A stretch of DNA of 64,000 nucleotides from Eonycteris spelaea (GCA_003508835.1 PUFA01000066.1:4978501-5042500), one strand, 5' to 3'. Counted from the stretch's first letter, positions 24,391 to 35,349 are shown. A program made the numbers and translations. The notes: a model not told the origin generated them from the letters alone.

Positions 24391-27300
24391 GCTTGCTCCC
24401 AGTGGTCGTGACCGTGGCCTTGGGAGGAGGTTCTCGAAGGGAGATGGGTCCGTGCAGAGGCAGCTAATGCCTCCTCATACCAAGAGGCCAGTAGCTTGCT
24501 AGAATAGGACTTATTTTTACGAAGACTAGAACATGATAAGTGAAGTCCCGACCCTCTCTCAATTTCTCCAGCGTAGAGTTGGGGGGTAGAACAACATGCG
24601 TTTAGAGAGGTGGACTTCACAGATTATTGCTTCACAATACGTGACCCCCTTAGTCACCCAAGGCCCAGCCAAGGCTGCACCTCATTTTATTAATTACTAA
24701 CCGCTCACAGTCCCATTTCACTGCCCCACTTTCCCGTAGTAATGTAAATGCATATGAAGTGATTTAAAAAAAGAAGAAGAAGAAGAAAGATTGTAGAGTT
24801 CCTGGGGGCAGCCACTATAGAGAGATTTCTTAATCAGCTCATAAATAGTTTAAAGTTGTCTTTATCATTATTAATTGTAATCAATGCTTTTGCAGCTGAC
24901 TGTCAGCAATTGCTACTCTCCACTCCCTTCCTTTTGCCTGTGTTCTCCATCAGGTTTCTTATGAGAGAGCATTTGCCCTGTATTCAGATGGTAGGGAAAT
25001 GTTCTTTGTAGAATGGGATGAAAAAGAGAGGAGGCTTATTTTCTGCTTTCATCTTCTGGTTTTCCTTAGGATAGGCAATTGCCAGAGACACCTTTAACAA
25101 AGATAGATGTAATGCACACCTTGAGATTTTATTTTACATAAAGAAACAAATGACTTTCTGCACACCCATTGCCAATGCACAAGGGTCCCACACCTTCAAG
25201 ATAATTTGCACCGTGTATCACAGAAGTTCGGTGCCTTGTAGAGTCATCGGCACCCAGAATATCTACATCACCTCTAGGGAAGAGGATAGAGACCAAGGTC
25301 AAATACCTTCGCAGACTGTCACACGGCCATTTTCAAATGTTTTCAGGGCTAGGTCTTAACACATCCTTCCACTTCCCCTTTTTGTATTTTCTCTATTTTC
25401 TTCCCCCCCCCCACCACCAGCATAATACCCACCCCATGCGCTAGGGACCCTCACACCTACTCAGAGTGTCCTCTACCTTGGGTCACACCCCAAGATGAGG
25501 ACCAAACCTGACCTAAAGCTTCAGCACTTGCCCGTCCAGTTTATGTCAAGCTACATTACAGATTAGTTCTTTCGATTAATTCACAGCTAATAATAACTTA
25601 ACATAGAAGTTGTCACCAACTAGTACAGTCAGAGTATTTGGTTTTAAATAGAAGACATTCAGATCAAGCCACAGAGGTATGAGCACTAACAGGGATGCAG
25701 GTGGAAAGAAGTATCGATTTAGTGTGGTTTGGGGCTCAGTTCCCAACAGGTAGGGAGATTTACTGAGTGTGAGGAGGGTCAAAATGAAATAAAGGTCAAA
25801 TCATCTGATCTGGGACTTTTAGTGAAAAGATCTAAGAGCTTCGGATAAAGTGGGACACCATCCTATAATTCGAATGGCTATCTGGATCCAAATGAAGACT
25901 ATTGTTTTATTTGCATGTTTTTATCGTGATAATTAAAATGTGTTACTGCCAGATTCATCTCTTGCTTTCCAAGCATGATTTGTTCAGCTCACACTATTCA
26001 AAGAAAAGCTGAAATGCATCTATTGAATCTACACGTGAGCTTGGAGCTTGGCAAATCTATTTGCTATATAACATTTAAATTTTATGTAACATGTTATTAT
26101 GCTTTTCTGGTCTTTAAAAAAAAAAAAGGTGGATCTACCCAAAATATCCTAAGATAAGAGAGATGTTTACAATCCCATAGTGACAGGTCCAAACCATGGT
26201 GAAGAAGACAAATAGGTAATGTTTATTTGTGCTACAATAAAGGCCAATTTTCCACCTGTTAGGTCTGTAATCATTTTTTTTTTTTTAGTTATTGCCAAAA
26301 TCACTGCCAAAACATTGCAATGTGTAACTAGAGAGAGGGGAGAAAAAGGAAGCGTTTAGTCAAAATCTGAAACATGCCTACCTGTTCTAAGGAAACGAAA
26401 GATAAACCAATAATTTGGAGAAAAGCTATCCAACAGATATTTTAAAATCTATTAAACGCGTGGGTAGGAGAGCTCTTTTTCTCATCTCTCTGCATTTGAA
26501 TAATATTTCTGGTTTGGACCTTTGAAGTACCATATTACAGTTATATGAAACCCAAGCTCTATCCTGATATAGACACCGTGGTGCTGTGATTCTGAGAGAG
26601 GATTGCAGAAAAACAGGTTCGAATATTTGGGACTCATTCAAAGCAATGGGAGTGTATGTGGGTTTATGGTGTGGGTGGTTGGTGTGTTTGTGATGCTTTA
26701 AACAGGTTCCAATCTGCCGGAATGGTTCCCACATTGGCACAAAGGTGGCTTTCTGATGCCTTGGCCACCTAGAAAAGAATTCCTGCACCCTTGGGTCCTC
26801 TTTTAGAACAATCTTTATGTGATACCTTGATCACTGCTTAGAATTATGCATATATGTTTACAAATGATCAAAGATGAGCTCACTGTTATCTGGAGTCTCA
26901 TTCTAGTTGGTATGTGTGATAGCGCAAATCGTACAAACTGACATGATGTTTTAGAAAGCATGGTCAAGATTTAGAAAGCATGGTCAAGATTTTATGAAAC
27001 ACTGGGGAGCTTTGCCATATCTACATTCTCTATACAATGCCAATTTTGACCTGAATTTTCTTTCCTTTCTTGGCTATGTCTTAAATCCTGCAAAATGCTC
27101 TGCCAACTATTAAATGCAACTTTTCGTTAAAAAATAATGAGGAAACAGTAAATGTGCCTCCCTATTTTGGGAAAGACACAATCTTAAACAATTTCAATAG
27201 GTATTTGTATACACCTTTAAAACACACATGCTCTTGAATAAGAAATTAAACAAAGAGCAAATCCATGAGTCTAAAATATGTAAGGACTCGAAATTATAAT

Positions 27301-27420
27301 TATTAGCAGCCCCCCAGTGCTGAAATTGGTGGTGGAAATGAATTCTAGGCCAATAAGCTGGCACCTTTGTTGTGGATGATTCTTTTTATAAAAACATATG
27401 TTCAAGGTGAACAGCATGTA
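24391..27420. other. CpG-poor intronic DNA downstream of TSHZ2 exon 2
   Basis: AT-rich intron with an (AAG)n tract at about 24769-24788, a C run near 25405 and an exact 20-bp tandem duplication at 26951-26990. I recognise no gene. CpGs are scarce (7 counted in 26161-26760), in contrast to intron 1. Confidence 0.55.
26951..26990 (+). repeat. Exact 20-bp tandem duplication
   Basis: The unit TTAGAAAGCATGGTCAAGAT occurs twice back to back without a mismatch, which suggests a recent slippage or duplication event. Confidence 0.97.
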
Positions 27421-27600
27421 AGGTTGCCAGATAAAATATAGGACATCCATTTACATTTGAATTTCAGACAAATGACAACTAAGTATTTAGGATAAGTATT
27501 CCAGATATTGCATGGGCCATATTTATACTAAAAATAGTATTCATTTTTTGAGCTGAGATTCAAATTTAAGCAAGTATTCTGTAATTTGATTTGCAACCCT
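27421..27600. mobile_element. Palindromic non-autonomous DNA-transposon relic
   Basis: The two halves are imperfect inverted repeats of each other. The left end AGGTTGCCAGATAAAATATA pairs with the right end TAATTTGATTTGCAACCCT, and an 'acatttgaatttc' block pairs with 'gagattcaaattt'. The short unpaired centre is around 27510. I recognise the palindromic layout from mammalian genomes but cannot name the family with certainty. Confidence 0.7.
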
Positions 27601-27636
27601 AATAACATGGATTATATGGCAGTCTGGATGAACAAA

Positions 27637-27652
27637 ATGGGCTGGGCTAATT
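27637..27652. repeat. Target-site duplication of the outer L1, left copy
   Basis: ATGGGCTGGGCTAATT here matches ATGGGCTGGACTAATT at 31664-31679 in 15 of 16 positions. The poly(T) at 27651-27658 directly adjoins it, as expected for an antisense L1 tail. Confidence 0.85.
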
Positions 27653-27833
27653 TTTTTTCAATTACAGTTGTCATACAATATTATATTAGTTTTAGGTGTA
27701 GAATGTAGTGATTGGACATTTTTATAACTTACGAAGTGATCACCCCGATAAGTCTAGTGCCCATCTGACACCATATATACTTAATACTATTACTGACTAT
27801 TTCCTATTTTATACTATTCCTATGACTATTTTT
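27653..27833 (-). mobile_element. Outer L1, 3'-UTR terminal part (left of the inner insertion)
   Basis: Read on the minus strand this is the last 180 bases of an L1 3' UTR and its poly(A) tail. Its plus-strand start, 'caattacagttgtcatacaa', recurs in diverged form at about 27860, which is the 3' end of the second, inner L1. It continues in sequence with 31089-31663 across the inner insertion. Confidence 0.8.
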
Positions 27834-30800
27834 TACTATTTTTTGAGCAATTTTTTAGTTTTTCAGTTACAGCTGATTACAGTATTATATTAGCTTCAGG
27901 TGTACAACATAGTGATTAAACATTTATATAACTTATAAAGTGAGCACTCTGATAATCCAGTACCTATCTGACACCAATCATAGTTATTTCAATATTATCG
28001 ACTATTTTTTCTGTGCCGTCCTTTACATCCCCATGATGATCTTGTAACTACACATTTGTACCTCTTAATTCCTTCCTCCTTTTCGCCCATGCCCCCAATC
28101 TCTGTCCCATCTGACAACCATCACAATTTTCTCTGTATTGATGAGTTTGTTTGTTTTGATTTTTCGGTCCCACGTGTAAATGAAATCATACGGCATTCAT
28201 CTTCTCTGACCTGCTCCACGCAGCACGATACCCTCTGGGCCATGCACGTTATTGCAGGTGGCAAGATTTCATCCTCTTCCATGGTCGAGTAATGTTCCAT
28301 TGTGTACATGTCCCACCTCTTCTTTGCCCGTTTACCCGTGGTGGACACCAACGTTTCCTTTGTGTCTCGGCCGCTGTAAATAATGCTGCAGTGAACACGC
28401 GGACGCGCATGTCCCTTCAAAGCCGTGTTTTGGATTTCTTCGAATAGATACCCAGAAGGGTTACTAGGTCCTTCTTGGTCTCTTGATAGGATTTTGTTTT
28501 TAAAGTCGGTTTTGTCTTTTAGACGTATTACTAATCCCTCCGTTTTTGTTTCTTTGTTTCTGTTTTCATGAAATACCTTTTTCCATCCCTTTCCTTTCAG
28601 TCTGTGTGTGTGTGTTTTGCTGTGAAGTGCGTCTCTTGTAGGCAGCGTACGTAAGGATCTTGTTTTCTTCTCCATTCTCAGCCATCCTACATCTTTTTAT
28701 TGGAGCACTTAATCCACTTACATTTAAAGTAACTGTTGCTAGATATGTAGTTATTCCCATTTTATTATTCACATTTTTGATGTTTTTTCTTTCCTTTTGA
28801 AAGAGGTCCCTCTAACATTTCTTGATTTGGTGGTGATGAACGCCTTTAGCTTTTTCTTATCTGAGAAGCTCTTTATCTGTCCTTCAATTCTAAATGACAG
28901 CTTCTCTGGATAGAGACATCTTGGTCGTCGGCCCTTGCTTTATATCCCTGACTATTTTGTGCCGGTCCTTTCTAGCCTGAAAAATTTCTGTTGAGAAATT
29001 AGCAGACAGCCTTATGGGAGCTCCCTTGTAAGTAACTAGCTGCCGTGGCTACTGTAAATAATGCTGCTTTTAGAATATTCTCTTTATCTTTAATCTTTGC
29101 CATTTTAATTATGTGTCTTGATGTGGGCTTCTTAGGGTTCACCTGGTTTGGGACTCTCTGTGCTTTCTGGACTATATGTCTATTTCCTTTGCCAGGTTAG
29201 GAAACTTTTCTGTCATTATTTCTTCAAATAGGTTTTCAATTTCTTGCTCTCTCTCTCTTCTCCTGATACCCCTATGATGTGATTGTTGGTATACCTGATG
29301 TTGTCCCAGAGGCCCCTTAAACTTTCCTCATTTTTTTGGATTCTATCTCTTTTTTTGCTGTTCTAATTGGGTGTTTTCTGCTACCTTATCTTCCAAATCA
29401 CTGATCCAATCTTCTGCTTTATCTAACCTGCCTCTGCTATATTCTTCATTTCAGTTATTGTATTCTTCATTTCTGACTCCTTCTTTTTATATTTCCTATA
29501 TCTTTGTTGACGTTTTCACTGAGATTGTAGAACATCCTTATAACCAGTGTTTTGAACTCTGCATCTGGTAGATTGCTTGTCTCCATTTTATTTAGTTCTT
29601 TTTTCTGGAGTTTTCCTGTTCTTTCATTTTGCATTTGTTTCTTCGTCTCCTCCTTTAGGTTGCCTCCCTATGTTTGTTTCTATATGTTAGGTAGGGCTAC
29701 TATGTCTTCCAGTCTTGGTAGAGTGGCCTTAGGTAGTAGGTGCCCTGTGGGACCCAGTGGCACAGCCTCTCTTGTCACCTGAATGAGGTGTTCCAGGTGT
29801 GTCCTTGCATGGGTCGTGTGTGCCCTCCTGTTGTAGTTGAGCTTTGGTTGCTGTTTGCACATCAGTGGGAGGGACTGACCCTCGGGCTGATTGGTGGTGA
29901 GGACTGGCTGTGACTACAGTAGAGAAGCTGCGGTACAAGGGCTGACCCTGTGGAGCAGGATTTACTTTAGCAGGGCTCTGGCGCCTGCCAAGTCTGCCCT
30001 TTGGGTGTGTTGTTTGTGGTTGGATGGTACTCTGGTGTGGTCTGAAGCAGGCCACTGGGTGTGTTGGTTCTGGGGCCTCTTAGGAAGGGCTCTGCAGAGG
30101 CCAAGTTCAGCCACTGCCTGTGCCCTGCCCAGGCTCAACTTCATATGAGCTTCATAGTGATCTGTAGATGGTTGTCATTTGTGGCTGGGCTTGGAAGTGC
30201 CTAGGGGAGGCTAAGCTGTGAACCGAGGCCGGTGCCACTCGTGCCGGGCATGGAGCTACTGAGCAAGAGCAATGGGGCACGCTGAGGCCAATGCTGCTTG
30301 TCTGGAGTTTGGGAACTTTTGAGAGATGTTAGGGAGGTCTGCCGCACGCGCCGAGCCAGGCAGCGTGTAGGGAAAAGCCGCAGGACGCGGCGTGGGCGGC
30401 GCACGCTGGGGGGCGGGGCCTCAGGGAGCCGCCTGGGCGGGGCACTTGGGGCAGCCAGGCTGATGGCGGCGGCCTGTGCTCGCGCCTGCACGCTGGGCCG
30501 CGGAGGGCCCGACAAGGGAGCCAGGCGTCTGCCAGCACTTCTGTCTGGGAGGAAGCCGCCCCTCCGGCCCTCGCCCTGAAGCCCGACCACTCGGCTCCTC
30601 CCGTGTGTCCCCGGCACCTTCAGCTGCTGCCTCGGCGCCGGAGCCAGCGGGCGAGTCGCTCAGCGGTGAGTCTGCGCGCGGGTCTTTCGAAAGGCCTGGG
30701 ACCCCGCGCCTCCGTCTCGCTCAGCCACATCTCCGCTGGTTCTCACAGCCAGAAGTCATGGGGACTTCTGGCCCTGGCCTGGAACCCTGGGCCGGGAGCC

Positions 30801-31088
30801 CGGTGTGGGGTCGGGACCCCTCGCCCCTCGGGGGGGGGGACCCGCAGCCGAGAAACCCCTCCCGGTTTTTAACCGCCGCACACGGTGTGGGACCTACCGG
30901 TTCCGTCTCTGCCCCTGCTACCAGTCTCGATGTGGCCTCTTCTGTGTGTCCCCAGTTGTAGGACTTCTGCTCAGCCAGATTTTGGGTGATTCTCAGTGAC
31001 AGTTGTTCTGTAGATTAGCTGTAATTTTGATGTCGTCGTGTGAGGAGGCGGGCACCACGCTTGCTCCGCCATCTTGACCAGCTCCCAG
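27834..31088 (-). mobile_element. Inner L1 retrotransposon, internally deleted, with 5' end present
   Basis: On the minus strand this starts with CTGGGAGCTGGTCAAGATGG, an L1 5' end, and runs through a GC- and CpG-rich 5' UTR (densest about 30290-30960). An ORF1 relic follows; minus-strand translation near 29062-29135 gives TSRHIIKMAKIKDKENIL, the RNA-binding region of ORF1p. Only the N-terminus of ORF2 follows (LNVSGLSAPIKR, endonuclease start, in the frame of 28566-28772, then a frameshift). The sequence then jumps near 28475 into the 3' UTR and an interrupted A-rich tail at 27834-27856. Most of ORF2, including the reverse transcriptase, is absent, so it is 3.25 kb long rather than the usual 6-7 kb. 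It is flanked by near-identical 11-mers TGACTATTTTT (27823) and TGACGATTTTT (31089). It could not move on its own. Confidence 0.85.
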
Positions 31089-31663
31089 TGACGATTTTTA
31101 TAACTGGCAATTTGTACTCCTTAATCCCTTCACCTTGCCCCGCCAGCCCTCCAGCCACGCTCCTATCTGGCAACCGTCGATTCGTTTTCCGTATCTGAGC
31201 TTGTTTCTGTTTTGTTCGTTCCATTATTTTATTATTTAGATTTCGCATATAACTGAAATCACGCGGTATTTGCTTTGGCTTATTTCACTTAGCATAATAC
31301 CCTCTAGGTCTGTCCATGTTGTTGCAAACAGTAAGATTTAATTCTCTTTAATTCTTATTTATTTCATCGTATATATGCAGCACATCTTCTTTACCCGTTC
31401 GTCTATTGATGGACACAGGCTGCTTCCATATCTCGGCTATTGTAAATGAACATAGGATGCGTACATATTTTTGAATTAGTGTTTCTTTGGATAAATACCC
31501 AGAAGTAGAATATGCTGAGTCATATGGTGGTTCTAGTTTTCATTTTTTGAGGAACCACCATACTGTTTTCCGTAGCGGCTGCAAAAACTTGCAATTTCAC
31601 CAACAGCACGTGAGGGTTCTCCACGTCCTCACCAACCTTTGTTTTTGTGGATGTATCGTTGAT
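31089..31663 (-). mobile_element. Outer L1, remaining 3'-UTR part (right of the inner insertion)
   Basis: Antisense L1 3'-UTR text: 'acttagcataataccctcta', 'ggataaatacccagaagtag' and 'gaggaaccaccatactgttt'. It is 5'-truncated at 31663, where the second copy of the target-site duplication begins. Together with 27653-27833 it forms one 5'-truncated L1 of roughly 750 bp that was split by the inner L1. Confidence 0.85.
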
Positions 31664-31679
31664 ATGGGCTGGACTAATT
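31664..31679. repeat. Target-site duplication of the outer L1, right copy
   Basis: ATGGGCTGGACTAATT, one mismatch from the copy at 27637-27652. It confirms that 27653-31663 arrived as L1 material into a single site. Confidence 0.85.
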
Positions 31680-31719
31680 AATGTGTATAAGAGGCATTAG
31701 CCGTTCCTTCGCCCATTAA

Positions 31720-31800
31720 ATAAATCTTCCTTCCCTCCCTCTCCTTGCCCCTCTTCTTTCCTCCCTTCCTTTGTGACTTCCCTCCCTGCATTCCTTTCAT
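31720..31800 (+). repeat. Degenerate (CCTT)n pyrimidine tract
   Basis: About 80 bases almost entirely C and T, with recurring TTCC and CCCT units. Confidence 0.8.
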
Positions 31801-31879
31801 CCTTCACAAATGCTAGTTGTGCTTTTACTAAGCACTAGCCTCTATTTAGCAATGAATATATAATGGGGACCTGACAGTT

Positions 31880-32010
31880 GTGCTGACTATAATAGCTAAA
31901 TGTGCCAGAGCGGCAGCAGGCACTTCACAAACATGATTTCCACTCTCTTTTCACGAACAACCCTAGGAGGTAGAGGTTGATGCAATCACATTGCAGGAGA
32001 GAAGGTGGAG
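31880..32010 (-). repeat. MIR SINE fragment
   Basis: Antisense MIR: 'ggcacttcacaaacatgatt', 'cgaacaaccctaggaggtag', then a decayed 'ggagagaaggtggaggcaga' corresponding to the MIR core. Moderately diverged. Confidence 0.6.
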
Positions 32011-32189
32011 GCAGAGAGATTCGGCATGAATTCTCCAAGTCCCCACAATCGCTGAGCCTCACTCATTCATTATCACCCGTCGAAAAAGCTAATGGCGGAA
32101 ACAGAGATGGCTGGCTCCGGGCTAAACGCCGAATGGGGCACACAGGAGGGCATCTACCCTGTCCCCGGGAAAGTGAGGAAGGGAGGGGT

Positions 32190-32365
32190 GCTTCTGGAGG
32201 CAGCGTGATGGTGGCGGAAGGTCTCTGGCTGCCCAGGCTCTCGAGCCCCAGCTCATATACTCTCTCTGATGTGCCGCACTTCTGTGTCTGTAAAATGTGG
32301 ATATAGGAAAGTTGTGAGAATTAAGTAAATGTATGCGATTTGTTTCCATAAAGCCTGGCACGTGG
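32190..32365 (+). repeat. MIR SINE
   Basis: Sense MIR order: 'cttctgtgtctgtaaaatgt', 'agttgtgagaattaagtaaa', then 'taaagcctggcacgtggtt'. The head is diverged and GC-enriched. Confidence 0.7.
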
Positions 32366-32559
32366 TTCACAAGAAAGGTGAGTCTAGAGTCTCGATAGGC
32401 CCCTACCATATTCCTCAGCCTCACCTGAAGTGTATGGGACTTGTGGAATCCTCCGAGGTTGAGCTAATTAACACTTGGGCAGGTGTCCCCATGGAAACCT
32501 CAACTTGCTATTTGATTATAATGATGGCAATGACAGCAAAACTATTACTTGTTGGCGTC

Positions 32560-32695
32560 TTTCTATAAGATGGATGTAGTTATTTGCATCATCCTGATCT
32601 TGCAGGAGCTCATGATTTCTTCAAGAACACACAGTAAAGGCAGGGGTGAGATTCGAACCCGGAACTGCCCAACACTCACCAACTTTCTTTCGGCC
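32560..32695 (-). repeat. MIR SINE fragment
   Basis: Antisense MIR: 'agaacacacagtaaaggcag' followed by 'ggtgagattcgaacccggaa', the reverse counterpart of the tRNA-like box region of MIR. This resembles a tRNA B box but is not a tRNA gene. Confidence 0.65.
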
Positions 32696-32733
32696 TCTTG
32701 GCTTCTCCTCTTCCTTGACCGATGGCTTCTGGG

Positions 32734-32791
32734 TGCCACCTTTTATAGCCTTTGCTCCCAACAGGCACCGAAAAGGCTATAAAAGGTGGCA
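32734..32791. repeat. Perfect 18-bp inverted repeat with 22-nt loop
   Basis: The left arm TGCCACCTTTTATAGCCT (32734-32751) is the exact reverse complement of the right arm AGGCTATAAAAGGTGGCA (32774-32791). A transcript from either strand would fold into an 18-bp hairpin. Each arm contains TATAAAA on one strand. I see no transposon end or target-site duplication around it. Confidence 0.97.
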
Positions 32792-32799
32792 TGACCAAT

Positions 32800-33575
32800 G
32801 AATGAGATGAGGTGCCCTCCTTGGCCTCTTCGAAGCTACAGCTGCAAACCAAATACTGCCACTCGAGGGCTGGGGACTGACCTTCAGGATGAAGCAAAGC
32901 GTCCTCATTATGTTAATTTCCTTGCTCACTCAGGTAATGATGCATTTACCATATAGTGTAGAACCAAGAATGAGCCAAATTCCAGTGAAAATATATATTT
33001 AAGGATTTTTTTTTTTTTACACAAATCCTCATCCTGACTTTCCGGAATTCGTTTTGGGGTAGCAAAATGAGAACTGGGAAACAGGGTCAGCTGTGAGACT
33101 ACCGCATCTCGAACGCAGCAAGAAACAAACGTGTCGCCTCTCATTTTACCCACGCGATCGGCTGCACTCCCTCCTCATATCAGCGAATCTCCTCTCCCCC
33201 TCACTGGGACTTCTGAATGCTCAATCCTGACATGTATAATTTGGTGCTTTAATATAGAGTAACATTATTTTTCATTTACTCCAATCTGCCATCAGTATCA
33301 TCTTTTCATTTAACCAGATGCAATTCTTTTTTCTTTCGCTAAATTGAAAATCCATGAGCGACAGGGAGTGCAATGTTTTAATTAGCTCATATTTTTTATA
33401 TGGATTTATGTCTTTAAAATACATTTGTGTAATTCTTCAGCTAAATTAAAAACGTCTTTCTGTGAAAGTGAGGAGGGGAAAATAAAGAGCTAAACTGTGT
33501 CATTAGCTTAGGTAGATACAGACACAGGGCGGGACCTAGAGAAGGGGCATCCACGATCACCAGAGCCCCTGCTTG
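32800..33575. other. Intronic DNA, nothing recognised
   Basis: AT-rich non-repetitive intron with a T run near 33008. No named repeat or gene. Confidence 0.5.
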
Positions 33576-33579
33576 GGCC

Positions 33580-34330
33580 GATTTTGAACTTGCCCTTCAT
33601 TTAAAGAAGTCTTTCCCTATCACGATTTCTCAAAAACGGCTTCAGGAAGGGTTTTTTTAAGGCCCCCTTGAAAGTAAACAAGCAGTTACCTTCAACGAAC
33701 TAATTTGAAACCAAACCAGCTCCCAAACAAAACAGAAAAAATGAGAAGTGATAATGATAAACAGTTTTCTCCTGCATTTCTCTCTTTGTCTCTCTCTCTC
33801 TCTCTCTCTCTTTTTAACGATCAAGTTTAAAGCTTTCCACGGCGCTTTTTTTCCTCCGTTATAGGAGACAAGTGACATTCCGTGGTAAATGGGAGAAAAA
33901 GCCATGCAGAACTGAAATCTCTCTAATGCGTTGACACCAACTTGCCCTCTATTGTTGGGAATAAGCAGGAGCTCATGATTGTTCATCAAACGGCTCCTAA
34001 TGCAGTTAAAGCATTCAGCTATAATTTCTCCTTGCATTTATAATTACTGTCATAGACTGCACACCTCGGTGAGCAGATATTAAACTACTTTAAGCCGCGG
34101 CTCTAAGACGAGGAAGTTGATTTGTCTGGCAGGAGTTATTTGTTAGGGAGCTTGACACTTCACATAAAAATGACTCAACTTGATGAAGAACAATGCAGTT
34201 TTAGCAATGCAGGGATTTTAAATCAGTCCCGACGCCACGCCCTGCAAGAATCGCGGGGCAGTTTGTTAAATGATATGTGGGCCACGGAGATAACGGAGTG
34301 AATGCGTTAAGGGCGCTGAAACAGAAGATC
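33580..34330. other. Repeat-free AT-rich block, candidate conserved non-coding element
   Basis: About 750 bases without any recognisable transposon apart from a (TC)n run at 33789-33811. It is rich in TAAT-type homeodomain cores and CAAT/ATTA words ('tcctaatgcagttaaagcat', 'tgcatttataattactgtca'). That texture is typical of developmental enhancers, but the idea is inferred and untested here. Confidence 0.3.
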
Positions 34331-35345
34331 TGGTGTGCAGTCTTTCCTGTCTCTTCCTCCGGAGGAGCAGGAGTTGGTTAAAAATCAGTGCATGTCATGT
34401 TCTCCTATTACATCCAGTGTAAATGTTACAGGAGGCTCACCTGCAGGAAACAGATGCCAGGAGCCAAGGGCACACGTCGCATTTGGGGGTTTTAGAAAAC
34501 TTGGTGCTGCTGTTGAGAATGTTCACCTCCCAATGCCCAGGAAGCCAGGGCTGCGACAGGAAGTGGTGATGGTGATCTTTCCTGATTGCTCTTTATGTCT
34601 TTGTTTCTTTCTTGGTGTTTTCGTGCAGGAGGCATACGGTATAGTTAGGCGTGGAGGACATTCGGATTGGGCTAATCTCCTAGTGATGCTGTGAAAACTC
34701 AGAGAAACTAAGCTGTGTTCAGACTGGTAGAACCTCGGACAGAGCGAGTAGCAGCAGACGCAGTCACCTCTCTCCCAGCTCAGTCTGCGTGCGGGGTTAA
34801 GCGCGACAGCGTTCAGGCCGCGCTCAGCACTGGACCCGGCCCACAGAGCGAGTGCTCAATGAACTGCGCCCTCCTCTCTCTGTTTCCCGCCTTGACCCCC
34901 TGCTTCGGGAACTCCCCTTTCGTTGCTTAAGGCTGAAATCAAGATGTAGGATGGGTGGCGCCATTTTGTTTGAAGAAATGAAGGAGAGACCATTAGTACA
35001 GATTTAACTAAAACAGTTCTGAGCAGAAAAAAAGTGGAAGTCTCAGGTGGTGTTTGGGGGCTCCTGAGGAAGGTGGCATGTAGGGTTAGCCTGTATTTCT
35101 TTCCTCTGACTTCCCTTTTCCCTCTCCGCCACGAGCTCCCTTGAAAATTTCCATTTGCTACAGTCGCAAGTCACCAGCGCTGCGCCATGCTCAGCAAGGT
35201 CCTCATTCAAGTTCTCAGGGCAAATGCTGCTGCTGCTGCTGCTGCTGTGGTGGTGGTGCCGAGGATTGAATGTGGGAAGAAAATGAAGTGCTCGAAACAA
35301 AGCCTGGCAGTATCCTCTACCACTGTCGTCCTTGCCGTCATCAAT
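34331..35345. other. Intronic DNA with a (CTG)n/(GTG)n triplet run
   Basis: No gene or transposon recognised. About 35225-35257 holds roughly eight TGC units followed by four TGG/GTG units; the antisense His/Ser-repeat frame it makes is compositional. Confidence 0.5.
35225..35257. repeat. (CTG)n-(TGG)n triplet repeat
   Basis: Short CTG-type trinucleotide run directly followed by TGG units. It is well below expansion-disease length. Confidence 0.9.
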
Positions 35346-35349
35346 ATTG

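Noticed and set aside
28121..28675. 184-residue antisense open frame
   Set aside because: It joins the ORF2 N-terminal relic to the 3' UTR of the inner L1 across the internal deletion. It is a transposon remnant, not a gene.
30298..30961. CpG-rich region as a stand-alone promoter island with several short proteins
   Set aside because: It lies within the 5' UTR of the antisense inner L1, which explains both the GC content and the open frames. It may still have had L1 promoter activity.
32640..32670. tRNA-like B-box sequence GATTCGAACCC
   Set aside because: It sits in the expected place of an antisense MIR; no tRNA cloverleaf can be drawn around it.
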